A stretch of 64,000 bases of DNA from Paracoccaceae bacterium (GCA_004153385.1 SDAL01000002.1:310001-374000), one strand, 5' to 3'. Positions 18,946 to 28,541 are shown, counted from the stretch's first letter. A program made the numbers and translations. Notes: generated by a model from the letters alone, not told the origin.

Positions 18946-18961
18946 ATGTATGCGCATTCAT
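18946..18961. promoter_or_regulatory. Candidate LacI-type operator, copy 2
   Basis: ATGTATGCGCATTCAT differs from copy 1 at one base and is palindromic except at positions 4 and 13. It lies 75 bases upstream of the tctC-like start codon. The copies are 109 bases apart, which would allow looping by a tetrameric or paired repressor. A TTGACA hexamer (18915-18920) lies between them, but no well-spaced -10 element was found. Confidence 0.6.
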
Positions 18962-19035
18962 GCAATGCGGACGGGCTATCGGAGGGTGCCCGGAATTTCA
19001 AGTTGCCCGTAACATTGGGCTCAGGGAGGGAAATC

Positions 19036-20079
19036 ATGAACTTTACTCGCAGGACGCTTCTGGCCGCCGTTGGCGCTGCCGCTATTCTGGTGCAGCCGGT
19101 CGCCGGTTTTTCGAAAGATCTGCCGCGCAATATGCGTATGGTGATCGGCTCGACCTCAACGGGCGGCGATACCTATCAGGCGGCAGCTATCGTGGCAGAT
19201 GCGCTGTCTGACAAGCTGGGCATCAACATCAAGGTGGACGCGGTTGGTGCCGCGGCAGGGTTCAAGGCACTGGCGCGTGACAAGCGCGGCACGACGATCA
19301 TGATGTTCCATGACTTTGCCTATCTGGCAGAGCTTTACGGTGGCAAAGGCTTTGAAAACCCCTTTGAGGCGTTCACTGTAGGTGCGACCGTGGCGACAAA
19401 TCCCGCGAACGCCTATCTGGTGTCGAAAGACTCGCCCTACCAGAACATGAGCGACATCCTGCAGGCCGCCGTTGACGGCACACGCGTTCGGGTTGCGATC
19501 CAGCCGGGTGGCGTGTCCGAGATCGGCTTTTCGGCCATGAAAAACGCGGCCAATGTCATGAAGCCGGGTGCGGGCGAAAATATCGTGGCCGTCAACACCG
19601 GTTCGCAATCCGATAAAAATCAGGCGATGTGGGATGGTCTGGCGGATGTGATCAACGGCTCCATTCAGGCCAACGAGCAGTTCACCCAGCTGCCCGAGGA
19701 TGACCAGAAGGCCATGCGTTTTGTCTGGCTGACATCGACGGAGGCCACCCTGAAAGAAGCGCCCGAAGCCGGCATGGGGAAACTGACCCGCGATGCCATG
19801 CTGCAATATGCAGAGCCGGAGACAAGCGTGCCGCTGGACGAAAATACCGATTTCACATTCGACAAAGAATTTTTCTTTATCTTCAACAAGGACATGGACC
19901 CCGAGCTGATCGACACAATCGACGGGGCACTGGCCGAGATTTATGACGAAGGAAACATTCAGGAACGTGAAAAGGCGGCCTTTTTCACGCCGAATTTCCA
20001 GCCTTCGGCCGTGGCCCGCGAGCACCTGCGCGAGAAGCGCGAAACCTATGGCAAGTTGATCAAAGATCTCGACGGCTAA
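19036..20079 (+). CDS. Tripartite tricarboxylate transporter substrate-binding protein (TctC/Bug family)
   Basis: A 347-residue periplasmic solute receptor. The N-terminus MNFTRRTLLAAVGAAAILVQPVAG has a twin-arginine-like n-region and a hydrophobic core. The mature protein shows Bug-family features: MRMVIGSTSTGGDTYQAAAIVADALSDKLGINIKVDAVGAAAGF, where the ligand loop sits. It delivers a carboxylate, here probably a sugar acid, to the TctA/TctB membrane pair. The ATG at 19036 follows GGGAGGG by a few bases; an upstream open frame to 18946 covers the operator and is not used. Confidence 0.88.
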   Translation: MNFTRRTLLAAVGAAAILVQPVAGFSKDLPRNMRMVIGSTSTGGDTYQAAAIVADALSDKLGINIKVDAVGAAAGFKALARDKRGTTIMMFHDFAYLAELYGGKGFENPFEAFTVGATVATNPANAYLVSKDSPYQNMSDILQAAVDGTRVRVAIQPGGVSEIGFSAMKNAANVMKPGAGENIVAVNTGSQSDKNQAMWDGLADVINGSIQANEQFTQLPEDDQKAMRFVWLTSTEATLKEAPEAGMGKLTRDAMLQYAEPETSVPLDENTDFTFDKEFFFIFNKDMDPELIDTIDGALAEIYDEGNIQEREKAAFFTPNFQPSAVAREHLREKRETYGKLIKDLDG

Positions 20080-20221
20080 CTGCCCGAAGCGGTGGTCTCG
20101 GCCCTGGCCGTACTCTCTTCTGTCGTGGGCAGATCGGGTGCGGCCTGTGGGGCGATGCCGAATGTGTCTGGGCGCTTGACCAGCGCCCCGTGACCCGTCC
20201 TTGATGATTACGGAGACAGCT

Positions 20222-20641
20222 ATGGGCGATCTGACCCACGTCACCATCAATTTCGATACATCGCATCTGATTTTCCCCACGTTGATCGGCGCGATCCTGG
20301 GCCTTTTGCTGCTGGCCATCGTGATCCGCGACAGACGGCGGATACTGGCCTCTGGCAGCTACTGGAAAAGCATCATGGTGCGATCGGACAAAACGCGCCT
20401 GTTCGGCGCACTGGCGCTGACGGTGCTGTATTTTTCGCTGATGGAACCCATCGGGAACATCTGGCCCAACACGGGGATGGGGTTCTTGCTGACCTCGATC
20501 CCGTTTGTGGCGCTGGCGGGGCTGTTGTTCATGCATGACCGGCGGCTGTCGAAAGCATGGCCGCTGCTGGTGGTCGCCGTGATCGTGCCCATCATTGTGT
20601 GGTGGCTGTTCACCGATCTTTTCTTCCTGACCCTGCCTTGA
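20222..20641 (+). CDS. Small TctB-like membrane subunit
   Basis: A 139-residue protein with four predicted membrane segments (about 20-37, 60-77, 85-101, 112-130). It fits the small, poorly conserved TctB subunit of tripartite tricarboxylate transporters, whose genes lie between tctC and tctA. The start at 20222 is chosen for the GGAGA just upstream; the longer frame from 20201 gives an atypical MMITETA start. Sequence identity to characterised TctB is not visible by eye, so the call depends on size, topology and position. Confidence 0.8.
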   Translation: MGDLTHVTINFDTSHLIFPTLIGAILGLLLLAIVIRDRRRILASGSYWKSIMVRSDKTRLFGALALTVLYFSLMEPIGNIWPNTGMGFLLTSIPFVALAGLLFMHDRRLSKAWPLLVVAVIVPIIVWWLFTDLFFLTLP

Positions 20642-20662
20642 TCCGCGCGGAGACCTGAATCC

Positions 20663-22165
20663 ATGGAACTATTCGATAGCCTCTCCCCGCTTTTCGTGCT
20701 GCTGACCATTGGCGGCACCTTTGTGGGGATCATCTTCGGTGCCATTCCCGGCATGACCGCCACCATGGCGGTGGCTGTGTGTTTGCCGATTACCTATTCA
20801 CTTGGTCTGGAAAACGGTCTGGCGCTGCTGCTTGGCTTGTATGTGGGCGGCATTTCTGGCGGTCTTGTGCCCGCGATCTTGCTCGGTATTCCCGGCACGC
20901 CATCCTCGATCACGACCACGCTGGACGGATACCCGATGGCGCAGCAGGGGCAGGGCGAGAAGGCGCTCAGGATCGGGATCGTGGCCTCGCTGGTGGGCGG
21001 GCTGATCTCGTTGCTGATCTTGGATTTCTTCGCCCCCGCGCTGGCGGATTTCGCGATCAAGTTCTCCTATGTCGAGAAATTCCTGATCATCCTTTTCGCA
21101 TTGACCGTGATGGCGGCGCTGTCGTCCGATCTGTTATTGGGCATCTTTTCCGGATTTCTAGGCATCTTCATCTCGCTGATCGGGACATATGATGTCACCA
21201 ATGGCGGCAATGGCGAATGGCGCCTGATCCCGCCGGGTACCGAATACTGGCTGCAAGACGGGTTTTCGCTTTTGCCGCTGCTGATCGGCCTGTTTGGTCT
21301 GGCCACCGTTCTGGAGGAGGCCCAGACCGGCATGCAACCCGGGATGAGCCAGAAGGACGTAAAGGTCGGAAAACACGAGCGGTTCTCGTTCCGGATTTTC
21401 AACGGCCAGTGGATCAACCTTATCCGGTCCAGCTGTATCGGGACATTCGTGGGCATCCTGCCGGGGGTAGGGGGATCTGCGGCCTCGATCCTGAGCTATT
21501 CCAATGCCAAGACTTTCTCCAAACACCCCGAGCGTTTCGGCAAGGGCGAGCCTGCGGGCGTCATGGCGTCTGAGGCGGGCAACAACGGCCTGACGGGGGG
21601 GGCGCTTGTCCCGTTGTTGTCACTCGGTATTCCGGGCGACAGCACCACCGCGCTTTTGATCGGGGCTTTCACCTTGCAAGGTGTACAGGTGGGGCCGCTC
21701 TTTATCGGCAACAACCCCGGCACATGGGATGCGATGATCTGGGCAATGTTGATCGCCAATATCGCGATGTTTGTCATGATGTATTTTGCCATCCGCTATT
21801 TCGCGATGGTGGTCACGATCCCGAAGCACATCCTGTTTCCGGTCATCTTGATGATGTGTGTGATAGGTGCCTACACGATCAACTATGGCATCATGTTCGA
21901 CGTCTGGACGCTGTTGATATTCGGGATTTTCGGTTGGGCGATGGGCAAGCTCAGGCTTGAGGTGGCGCCATTTATCATCGGCTTCATTCTTGGACCATCG
22001 GCAGAGGTCTATTTTGTCAAAACACTGGAAAGCTTCGGTGATGTTTCGATCTTCTTTACCAAAAGCCCGATTGCGATGGTGCTTTGGGTGATGATCATCG
22101 GTTCTGTCGTCGGGTCAATCTTGCTCAACAGATCGGCTGCGAAACGCATTCGCGAAAATAGCTGA
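20663..22165 (+). CDS. Tripartite tricarboxylate transporter TctA subunit
   Basis: A 500-residue membrane permease with 10-12 hydrophobic segments. The family hallmarks are GIIFGAIPGMTATMAVAVCLPITYSLGLENGLALLLGLYVGG near the N-terminus and the repeated GILPGVGGSAASILSYSNAKTFSKHPERFGKGEPAGVMASEAGNNGLTGGALVPLLSLGIPGDSTTALL block. It forms the ion-coupled channel used by the TctC receptor. It is encoded 21 bases after tctB and probably imports the sugar acid used by the neighbouring catabolic operon. Confidence 0.94.
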   Translation: MELFDSLSPLFVLLTIGGTFVGIIFGAIPGMTATMAVAVCLPITYSLGLENGLALLLGLYVGGISGGLVPAILLGIPGTPSSITTTLDGYPMAQQGQGEKALRIGIVASLVGGLISLLILDFFAPALADFAIKFSYVEKFLIILFALTVMAALSSDLLLGIFSGFLGIFISLIGTYDVTNGGNGEWRLIPPGTEYWLQDGFSLLPLLIGLFGLATVLEEAQTGMQPGMSQKDVKVGKHERFSFRIFNGQWINLIRSSCIGTFVGILPGVGGSAASILSYSNAKTFSKHPERFGKGEPAGVMASEAGNNGLTGGALVPLLSLGIPGDSTTALLIGAFTLQGVQVGPLFIGNNPGTWDAMIWAMLIANIAMFVMMYFAIRYFAMVVTIPKHILFPVILMMCVIGAYTINYGIMFDVWTLLIFGIFGWAMGKLRLEVAPFIIGFILGPSAEVYFVKTLESFGDVSIFFTKSPIAMVLWVMIIGSVVGSILLNRSAAKRIRENS

Positions 22166-22207
22166 TCTGCATTGCCTTGGCTGGCCGATTTCACGATGAT
22201 GGGAGCC

Positions 22208-23251
22208 ATGGATCAAAAGACCGATATACCAAAGAAGCGCGCTCCGGGTAAAAAGCCCGGGGGGCGTGTTACAATGAGCACCATCGGCAAGCTTTCGGGG
22301 GTCAGTCAGGTCACCGTTTCTCGGGCGTTGTCAGACCCCTCCAAGGTGTCGCCAGATACGATGGCGCGCATCCGCGAGGCGATCGAGTTGACGGGCTTCG
22401 TGCCCAATGCGGTAGCAGGCGCACTGGCATCGCAGAAATCAAAGCTGATTTCGGCGATCGTGCCGTCCATCACCAACATTGTTCATGCCACGATGGTCAA
22501 AGGTTTCAGCCAGATCATGCGTGAGAAGGGTTACGAAATCCTGCTGTCAGAGGCGGGGCTGAATGCCGAGGACGAAGAAAAACTGGTGGCCGCGCATTTG
22601 TCGCGCAGGCCCGATGCGATCTACCTCACAGGCATCCATCACACTGCCCTGACCCGGAAAATGCTTCTGGGGGCGGATATTCCGGTGGTGGAGGTCTGGG
22701 ATCTGACCGACACCCCGATCGATCACTGCGTGGGCTTCAGCCATGCCGAGGCTGCGCGCGCGGTGGCACAGTTCGCGGTCGAGGGTGGATATCATATGGC
22801 GGCGACCGTCTCAGCGGGTGACGAGCGTGCCTTGCGTCGCAGGGACGCATTCACCCAAGAGTTTGATCGCTTGACCGGCTTTGTCGCGCCCACCGTGACG
22901 TGGGAGACCACAGCCAGCCTGCCCGGCGGGCGCGAGGCCCTGCGGCGGCTGCTGGACGAGCTGTCCTTTGATCGGGGTGTGATCTTTTGCAGCTCCGATA
23001 TTCTGGCGCATGGCGTGATGATAGAGGCGATGCAGCGCGGCCTTGATATTCCGGGCCAGATTGCCGTGATCGGCTTCGGCGATCAGGATTTTGCAGAGTT
23101 TCTGGAGCCTGCGCTGACCACTGTGCGGGTGGATCGTCCGCATCTGGGGCGGATGGCGGCCGATGCACTCCTCAACCGGATCGCGGGACATGCGGCCGAG
23201 CGCCCGATGACAGATGTCGGGTATCGTATTATGCCACGCTGCACGACCTGA
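22208..23251 (+). CDS. LacI-family regulator of the pentonate genes
   Basis: A 347-residue repressor with an N-terminal LacI helix-turn-helix (MSTIGKLSGVSQVTVSRALSDPSKVSPDTMARIREAIELTGFVPNAVAGALASQ, roughly residues 20-75). It is followed by a periplasmic-binding-protein-like ligand domain (AIVPSITNIVHATMVKGFSQIMREKGYEILLSE and VIGFGDQDFAEFLEPALTTVRVD). A GntR-like ligand type, i.e. gluconate- or aldonate-sensing, is plausible. The start is uncertain: ATGs at 22196 and 22199 and an upstream codon at 22172 are also in frame. It lies directly after tctA and probably acts at the two operators at 18.84 and 18.95 kb. Confidence 0.88.
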   Translation: MDQKTDIPKKRAPGKKPGGRVTMSTIGKLSGVSQVTVSRALSDPSKVSPDTMARIREAIELTGFVPNAVAGALASQKSKLISAIVPSITNIVHATMVKGFSQIMREKGYEILLSEAGLNAEDEEKLVAAHLSRRPDAIYLTGIHHTALTRKMLLGADIPVVEVWDLTDTPIDHCVGFSHAEAARAVAQFAVEGGYHMAATVSAGDERALRRRDAFTQEFDRLTGFVAPTVTWETTASLPGGREALRRLLDELSFDRGVIFCSSDILAHGVMIEAMQRGLDIPGQIAVIGFGDQDFAEFLEPALTTVRVDRPHLGRMAADALLNRIAGHAAERPMTDVGYRIMPRCTT

Positions 23252-23439
23252 CCGGTTTGCAAACGGTGCTGGGTGCGGCATGTTGCAAACAGGGCAGGGT
23301 TTGCCCCGCCTTTTGGACATCCGAAGGCGCGAAAACGGGGAGGCTCAGCGCGGGGTCTGCCGTGGGGCCTTGCAGCAGTCATGTGCCGCGTCTGTCACGT
23401 CCACACCATTTGCATCGCCGTGCTTCGATAGAACGGCGC

Positions 23440-24366
23440 CTATGCCCCGATCCCGTTCGCAAACACGGCGCGCTGGTTTTTCTTTATAAATGTCCAGGCG
23501 ATAAAGCGGCTGGTTTTCTGGCCTTGTGCCATTTCGACGACCTTGTAATCCGCAACACCGGCTTTGGTCAAAATCCGGTGGAGGGGTTGGAGGTTGTCTT
23601 TTTTTGACACCAACGAGGTAAACCACAGGCACTGGTCGGCAAAGCTGACGCTTTGTTCGACCATGCGGGCCACAAACTTTATCTCGCCACCGGGACACCA
23701 GAGTTCAGCGTTTTGCCCCCCGAAGTTGAGTTTCGTCGAGCGCCCTTTGCGAAGGTTCGCCCATTTGCGGCGGGTCCCTTTGTTCGCTTGTTCAATCGAA
23801 CTGTGGAAAGGTGGGTTGCACAATGTCACATGAAACGCATCGTCGGGCCGGATCACACCGCGAAAAATATTTTCGGGGTCGCTTTGAAGCCTGAGGCTGA
23901 TTGCAAGGCTGTTAAATTCACAAATCTGTTGCGCTGATCTGATCGCGGCTGCATCGATATCGACACCGGTAAAGTGCCAGCCGTATTCGCTCTGGCCTAT
24001 GAGGGGATAGACCAGGCTCGCGCCGGTGCCGATGTCGAGGGCCTTGATGGCGCGCCCGCGGGGAATTTCCTGGTTGTTACTGCCGGCAAGCAGATCCGCA
24101 AGATAATGGATATAGTCGACACGACCCGGAATGGCCGGGCAAAGGTATCCTGCGGGAATATCCCAAAAATCAATATTGTAATGTGTCCTCAGCAAGGCAC
24201 GGTTGAGCATACGCACGGCGCTTGGGTCTTGAAAGTCAATCGTGGTCTGACCGGCGGGATTATTGGTCGTGAAGGCTGCAAGCTCGGGCGTCTGCGCGAT
24301 TAAACGCTCGAAATCGTAGCCTGCCGCGTGTTGATTGCGAGGGTGCAGTTTGGTTTGGATGGCCAT
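23440..24366 (-). CDS. rlmF: 23S rRNA (adenine(1618)-N6)-methyltransferase RlmF
   Basis: A 308-residue SAM-dependent methyltransferase that modifies A1618 of 23S rRNA. The N-terminal KLHPRNQHAAGYDFERLI matches the LHPRN-x-H-x-GYDF start of RlmF. The SAM site is ALDIGTGASLVYPLI (109-123) and the catalytic motif is NPPFHSS (184-190), the adenine-N6 NPPF type. The C-terminal WTF region closes the family pattern. The gene stands alone on the minus strand between the LacI gene and the papain-like operon. Confidence 0.93.
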   Translation of the reverse strand: MAIQTKLHPRNQHAAGYDFERLIAQTPELAAFTTNNPAGQTTIDFQDPSAVRMLNRALLRTHYNIDFWDIPAGYLCPAIPGRVDYIHYLADLLAGSNNQEIPRGRAIKALDIGTGASLVYPLIGQSEYGWHFTGVDIDAAAIRSAQQICEFNSLAISLRLQSDPENIFRGVIRPDDAFHVTLCNPPFHSSIEQANKGTRRKWANLRKGRSTKLNFGGQNAELWCPGGEIKFVARMVEQSVSFADQCLWFTSLVSKKDNLQPLHRILTKAGVADYKVVEMAQGQKTSRFIAWTFIKKNQRAVFANGIGA

Positions 24367-24655
24367 GGGGGACGCCTTTTTTCGAAATGCGCGGGCGTCA
24401 GTCGCCAGACGGTGTGCTGGTTTTAAATTCTCATATACAAAAAGTAAAATTACGAGCAGCGCAGATTTTCAAAAGACGCGGGGGCGCGCCTGCAGCTTCC
24501 CCCCTTTGGCAATGGACGCAGGCTGTCTTCGACGGATGGCCGTGCGCCGATCCAACAGACGGACCCCTCACGCACCCGCACCGCCCCCCTGAAAACCGGA
24601 TCGTCGACGCTGGAGTTCTGAGCTGGATTCCCTTGGCCGGACGAACGCTTGTGGG

Positions 24656-26656
24656 TCATAACCGATCGGCAGCCCAGCTTTCGGTGGCTTGTTTTCGAAC
24701 CGAGTTTAGGGAGGCGTTTGAAACATCTTCCAACATCTGATGGCTACGCAGCAGTTCATCGTGAAAAAGATACACCCGCGACAGGAAATGCCCGAACTCA
24801 AGGGAGCCTTCGCCGTTGCGTTCGCCGTTGCCGCTGGTCGAGACCACCACATCACCGCCCCAATCCTGACCACTGTCATTGTTCGGATTGTAAAAATAGA
24901 CCCGCATCATTCCGGTTTGATCTTCGGCGACGCGCAGAATTGCGATGGCGTGCCAGCCAATGAACTGTTGGTTGGGGTCTGTTACCGCGATGCCGGCTGG
25001 CTGGGGATGGCTTAGCGGACGGCCGCCGTTGTGATGGGGGTGATACGTTGCAAAGAAGCGGCGTAGGAAATTATCGTAATCCGTGAGTTTGCCGGTGGCC
25101 ACATCTACGGCAACAGCGCAGTCGCGTGCCACCCACCATCCGTGAAATTCAGGGTTGATCCACCGATGGGGATCGCCATCACGCCCGATGCATAACTGCC
25201 CCATTTTAGCATAAATCCTGTCAAGATGCGCGACCAGCAGCACCGAGACCGGATCAGCATCGATCGGGCCAAAGCCGGCCAGACCAACAGGCAGAGTGGC
25301 GGAATTGATTTCGGTCCCTTCGAAATGCATCAAAACCGCATCAAATTCGGACGCCTGATAAATGATATGAAGCAAATAGTCAGGTTCGACCTGAGACCAC
25401 ATTGCGATCGCGCGCGCCGATTGGCATGTCGGATTTGCGCCTTGTCCAACGCCCAGTGGCTGGCCGATGATCTGCAGAACGCCCGCTAAGATATGCGTTT
25501 CCGGCGGAACGAGTTCACCAAAGCCCAAAGTGATGCGCGCGCGCGCCGACCCCCGTATTTTTTGCCGTAGCTGTCGGTCAAGGGCCGGCACCATAGGCGC
25601 ATGGTGCAGAACACCACGTTCCAGCAACAGCGTCAGACCATACACCGCCTGAGGGGTCGACAGGGTGACGCCCGCGCGGATCAGATCTTCGATCAGGCGG
25701 CGATAGTGTCGCCAGCAATCCAGACCGGTGGTCCCGAGACCCAGCGCTTCCGGCACAAGCGCGCGGTCGCGGTAATCCAGCACATAGAGTAGAAACGTCA
25801 CATGGTAGTCTGAAACAAGGCCGGTATCGTGCATGGCGCGCGCAAAACCCATCGCCTCCCGCGAGAGAGCAGCTTCGTCGAAATGCTCGATCCGTTCAAG
25901 ATAGGCATCAACCCCCGGATCCTCCAATGACGCGACCGTAGGGCCGAACAGAGCGCTCACAAGGCGTTCGGCGCCTAAACGCTCGCTGCCCGGCTCGGTG
26001 CCATTTTCGTTCAGAGCGATCGCAATCTGCGCGATCATGTCCTTGACCACGCCCACCTGAATCGAACGCTGTTCGAGAAGACGCCAGATTTCGCTGACAA
26101 GAGCGCCCAAGACATCCGTCAGGCCGATATGTTCCGAGAGATACCGCAAGATCCGTTGCTTGGTTTCGTGGCGCTCACCTAACGCACGTGCCGCCTCGTC
26201 AGACTGCCCGAAGATATCGCGCAGATTAAGGGCCAAGACCTGTGTCAGGAAATGCCTTGCGGTGTCTTGATGCAAGTTGCGATGACGCATCGCACCGGTG
26301 GCCACGGCCAGAAACCGGCAGAGGCTTGCGACTTCTATTGCAACAAGCCCCGGGTCTAAGGCAAGCAGTGTATTGGCGGAAATTTGCGGAAGCAGGGCCT
26401 CCGGTGCATCCCAGTCCGAGCCCGCAAACACGCCGGCAATATCCATGGGAACGGCACGTTCGCAGATCACGTCCATCCCGCTGTCTGTCTGCAATAGCTG
26501 CCCGACCACATTCAGAACGGCGTGTTGATATTCCAGTTTTGAACCTAGACCTATCTGTTCAAGCTGTTCGATTTTGATGTCGAGATCAGCAGCGAGCCGG
26601 GCGTTTTGCGCCCGGCTATCGACATTGCTAGATTGGCCGTCGTTGGATGTGCTCAT
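24656..26656 (-). CDS. Large protein with papain-like Cys/His/Asn signature, partner of an ATP-grasp enzyme
   Basis: A 666-residue protein (from ATG at 26656) of no family I can name. The N-terminal 380 residues are helical and acidic. The C-terminal part has a papain-like layout: a cysteine at the start of a helix in GQGANPTCQSARAIAMW (Cys411), a histidine in FIGWHAIAILRV (His569), then an asparagine in YFYNPNNDSGQDWG (Asn590), reminiscent of the HAV...NSWG order in papain. The function could be amide hydrolysis or amide/ester transfer. It has no signal peptide, so it is probably cytoplasmic. The start codon overlaps the stop of the ATP-grasp gene by one base (a TTG lies one codon earlier), so the two are coupled. 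Confidence 0.75.
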   Translation of the reverse strand: MSTSNDGQSSNVDSRAQNARLAADLDIKIEQLEQIGLGSKLEYQHAVLNVVGQLLQTDSGMDVICERAVPMDIAGVFAGSDWDAPEALLPQISANTLLALDPGLVAIEVASLCRFLAVATGAMRHRNLHQDTARHFLTQVLALNLRDIFGQSDEAARALGERHETKQRILRYLSEHIGLTDVLGALVSEIWRLLEQRSIQVGVVKDMIAQIAIALNENGTEPGSERLGAERLVSALFGPTVASLEDPGVDAYLERIEHFDEAALSREAMGFARAMHDTGLVSDYHVTFLLYVLDYRDRALVPEALGLGTTGLDCWRHYRRLIEDLIRAGVTLSTPQAVYGLTLLLERGVLHHAPMVPALDRQLRQKIRGSARARITLGFGELVPPETHILAGVLQIIGQPLGVGQGANPTCQSARAIAMWSQVEPDYLLHIIYQASEFDAVLMHFEGTEINSATLPVGLAGFGPIDADPVSVLLVAHLDRIYAKMGQLCIGRDGDPHRWINPEFHGWWVARDCAVAVDVATGKLTDYDNFLRRFFATYHPHHNGGRPLSHPQPAGIAVTDPNQQFIGWHAIAILRVAEDQTGMMRVYFYNPNNDSGQDWGGDVVVSTSGNGERNGEGSLEFGHFLSRVYLFHDELLRSHQMLEDVSNASLNSVRKQATESWAADRL

Positions 26657-27963
26657 CAAACGTAAAAGTCCAATTCTTCTTGCGCTTTCAGTAGGTCGCG
26701 CAGCTTCAGGGGATCATCACCCGCAAAAAAGACCAGACCCCAATGCGTGCCAAAGGCAGACCTGTCGGGGACGGTTTCTTCGGTAGGTGCGACCAGCTCG
26801 TGGGATTCGAAATACGGATGCTCGGTGGTTTCTTTCGGCATTTCCAGTTTGCTGACCACACGCCGGCGCGGATAAACCCCGAAACAGCCAGCATAGCACG
26901 TCGCATCTTCGACTTCGCGTGGGAAGAAGGCATCGACCTCTTCCTTGGTGCTTTTGGGGTCAAACACCAGAATGGACGCTTGGTAGGCGCTGAAGCCATA
27001 TGCGCGCTCGATCAATTCGAACGCCTTGAACCCCGGTGGGCGATAGGCGACTTCGCCAAAGTACATCTCGCCGTCGGATGTGACGAAGTATTCCGGATGG
27101 ATCTGGCCGAACTTGATGTCGAAGGTCTTGATCAGTTTCTCGATCTGCTTGGTAATCGCGCCTCGCCAGCTCTCCAGTTCCTTGGTGGCCGGCACAAAGA
27201 CAGAGTAGCCCAGCGTCACATATTCGGAAATGTTGAGAAACTTGATTTCCCCGTCATGAACCCAAGCTTCGACAGCAAACTCCCAACCATCAAGATGGCT
27301 TTCCATCAACAAAGGATATTCCTCGTCCGGAATCTTGTCGATATCCTCTATTTCGCGGATCATGCGATGGCCCAAACAGCCGGCCTTATCGAACGCCTTT
27401 ACGTGGATGGGATCGTTCGGGTCGCCGTCAAGCTTGAGCAGCGTCTGGTTGACCCGCTTCATAAAGCGAATGATATCGTCTTTCTCGTAGGCTTCCTCGA
27501 AAATACCGACACGAATACCACCCAGCTGGGCACGGCGCTTCATCAGGGCTTTGTCGCGAAACAGGATAGACTGACCGTACATGCGGGGCTTGTCCATCAG
27601 CACCGAGTTGATCGCGCCCGACCACTCCACGGTTTCTTCAAACAGCGGGATGGCCACATCCACGCCGTCCGCCTTGAGCCGCTGTGCAATTTCCATGGAA
27701 CGGTCGTTCAACCGTGCAAAATCCCAAGAGATAAACGGAATATTGTTCGCTTCGCAGAAATCGGCGGCCCATTCGGGCGCGACCACAACATACCGACGAT
27801 CAAATTTCTGGGCGGCCTTGATCGCATTCACGCTCCAGCCCAGCAGGGCAATATACCCTTTGTCCGGATCTTTGGGTGTTTCGGTTCCACGCACGGAATC
27901 CAGCGTCGGATCGGTCCAGCCGGAGATAACTTGTTCTGTTGGGGCTTGTATTTCCTTGGACAT
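26656..27963 (-). CDS. ATP-grasp domain carboxylate-amine ligase-like protein
   Basis: A 435-residue ATP-grasp protein. A Rossmann-like pre-ATP-grasp domain begins with GYIALLGWSVNAIKAA (36-51). The ATP-grasp core shows the nucleotide lysine in HVKAF (Lys189), MESHLDGWEFAVEAWV (Glu221 onward), then FGQIHPEYFV and YFGEVAYRPPG (Glu304, Arg308), which match the metal- and carboxylate-binding motifs of peptide-forming ligases. Such enzymes activate a carboxylate as acyl-phosphate and join it to an amine. The ATG at 27963 has AGGAG 7 bases upstream; an in-frame ATG 15 bases earlier overlaps that site. It is the first gene of a two-gene operon; the substrates are unknown. Confidence 0.85.
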   Translation of the reverse strand: MSKEIQAPTEQVISGWTDPTLDSVRGTETPKDPDKGYIALLGWSVNAIKAAQKFDRRYVVVAPEWAADFCEANNIPFISWDFARLNDRSMEIAQRLKADGVDVAIPLFEETVEWSGAINSVLMDKPRMYGQSILFRDKALMKRRAQLGGIRVGIFEEAYEKDDIIRFMKRVNQTLLKLDGDPNDPIHVKAFDKAGCLGHRMIREIEDIDKIPDEEYPLLMESHLDGWEFAVEAWVHDGEIKFLNISEYVTLGYSVFVPATKELESWRGAITKQIEKLIKTFDIKFGQIHPEYFVTSDGEMYFGEVAYRPPGFKAFELIERAYGFSAYQASILVFDPKSTKEEVDAFFPREVEDATCYAGCFGVYPRRRVVSKLEMPKETTEHPYFESHELVAPTEETVPDRSAFGTHWGLVFFAGDDPLKLRDLLKAQEELDFYV

Positions 27964-28541
27964 TGTCGGTCTCCTCATCAGTTGCGCACTAAACTGACGC
28001 CCTGATCGGCAGCACCAGCAGTCTACATGCAGGTAGTCACTGGTTACTTAATGCCCTCGCCAATTATTTCCAATCGGATCAAGGCTGCAGCCAATTCCGG
28101 ATCACTTCACGAACAAAAACCACTGTCCTGCTCTACTCAACACGATGCCAGCGTGAAACACGCCAAGTATCTGTGATAATACGCGGATTTTGGGCTGGGC
28201 ACATCGTCGGCATGTACAAGGATCATCAGGCCGCGCTCGGGGCGATGGAGATCTGCCGCCCGTCCTGTGTCGGCGATACCGGGCAGTTTCAGAATAAGAG
28301 AGCACGCCATTCTCGCCGCCTGCCGGTCAGTGGCTGTAACGCTAACGCTTTCGGGACCGAACGCATGATGTCGGCTGGGTTCATCAAGCTTGGGCAGAAA
28401 TTTGGGTCACATGTTGCTGGGTGCGATGAGATTAAGGCATGGTCTAAGCGCGTCCAGTTTCCAAAAACCTGTGTTGTCGAGCGGATATGGCCGCAGGGTG
28501 GGGAATTTCGTCGCAAGAATGGCCAGAACTCAAATGGTGTT
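27964..28541. other. Non-coding stretch between the ATP-grasp operon and the island
   Basis: About 580 bases with no credible gene. Long frames crossing its right half are antisense to the AAA ATPase gene. It must hold the promoter of the ATP-grasp operon and, if an older transposon lay here, its eroded remains. I found no TnsB-site-like repeat in it. Confidence 0.5.

Noticed and set aside
26743-28005. A 420-codon plus-strand frame across the ATP-grasp gene.
   Set aside because: It is fully antisense to the ATP-grasp gene, which has clear motifs, and shows no recognisable protein pattern.
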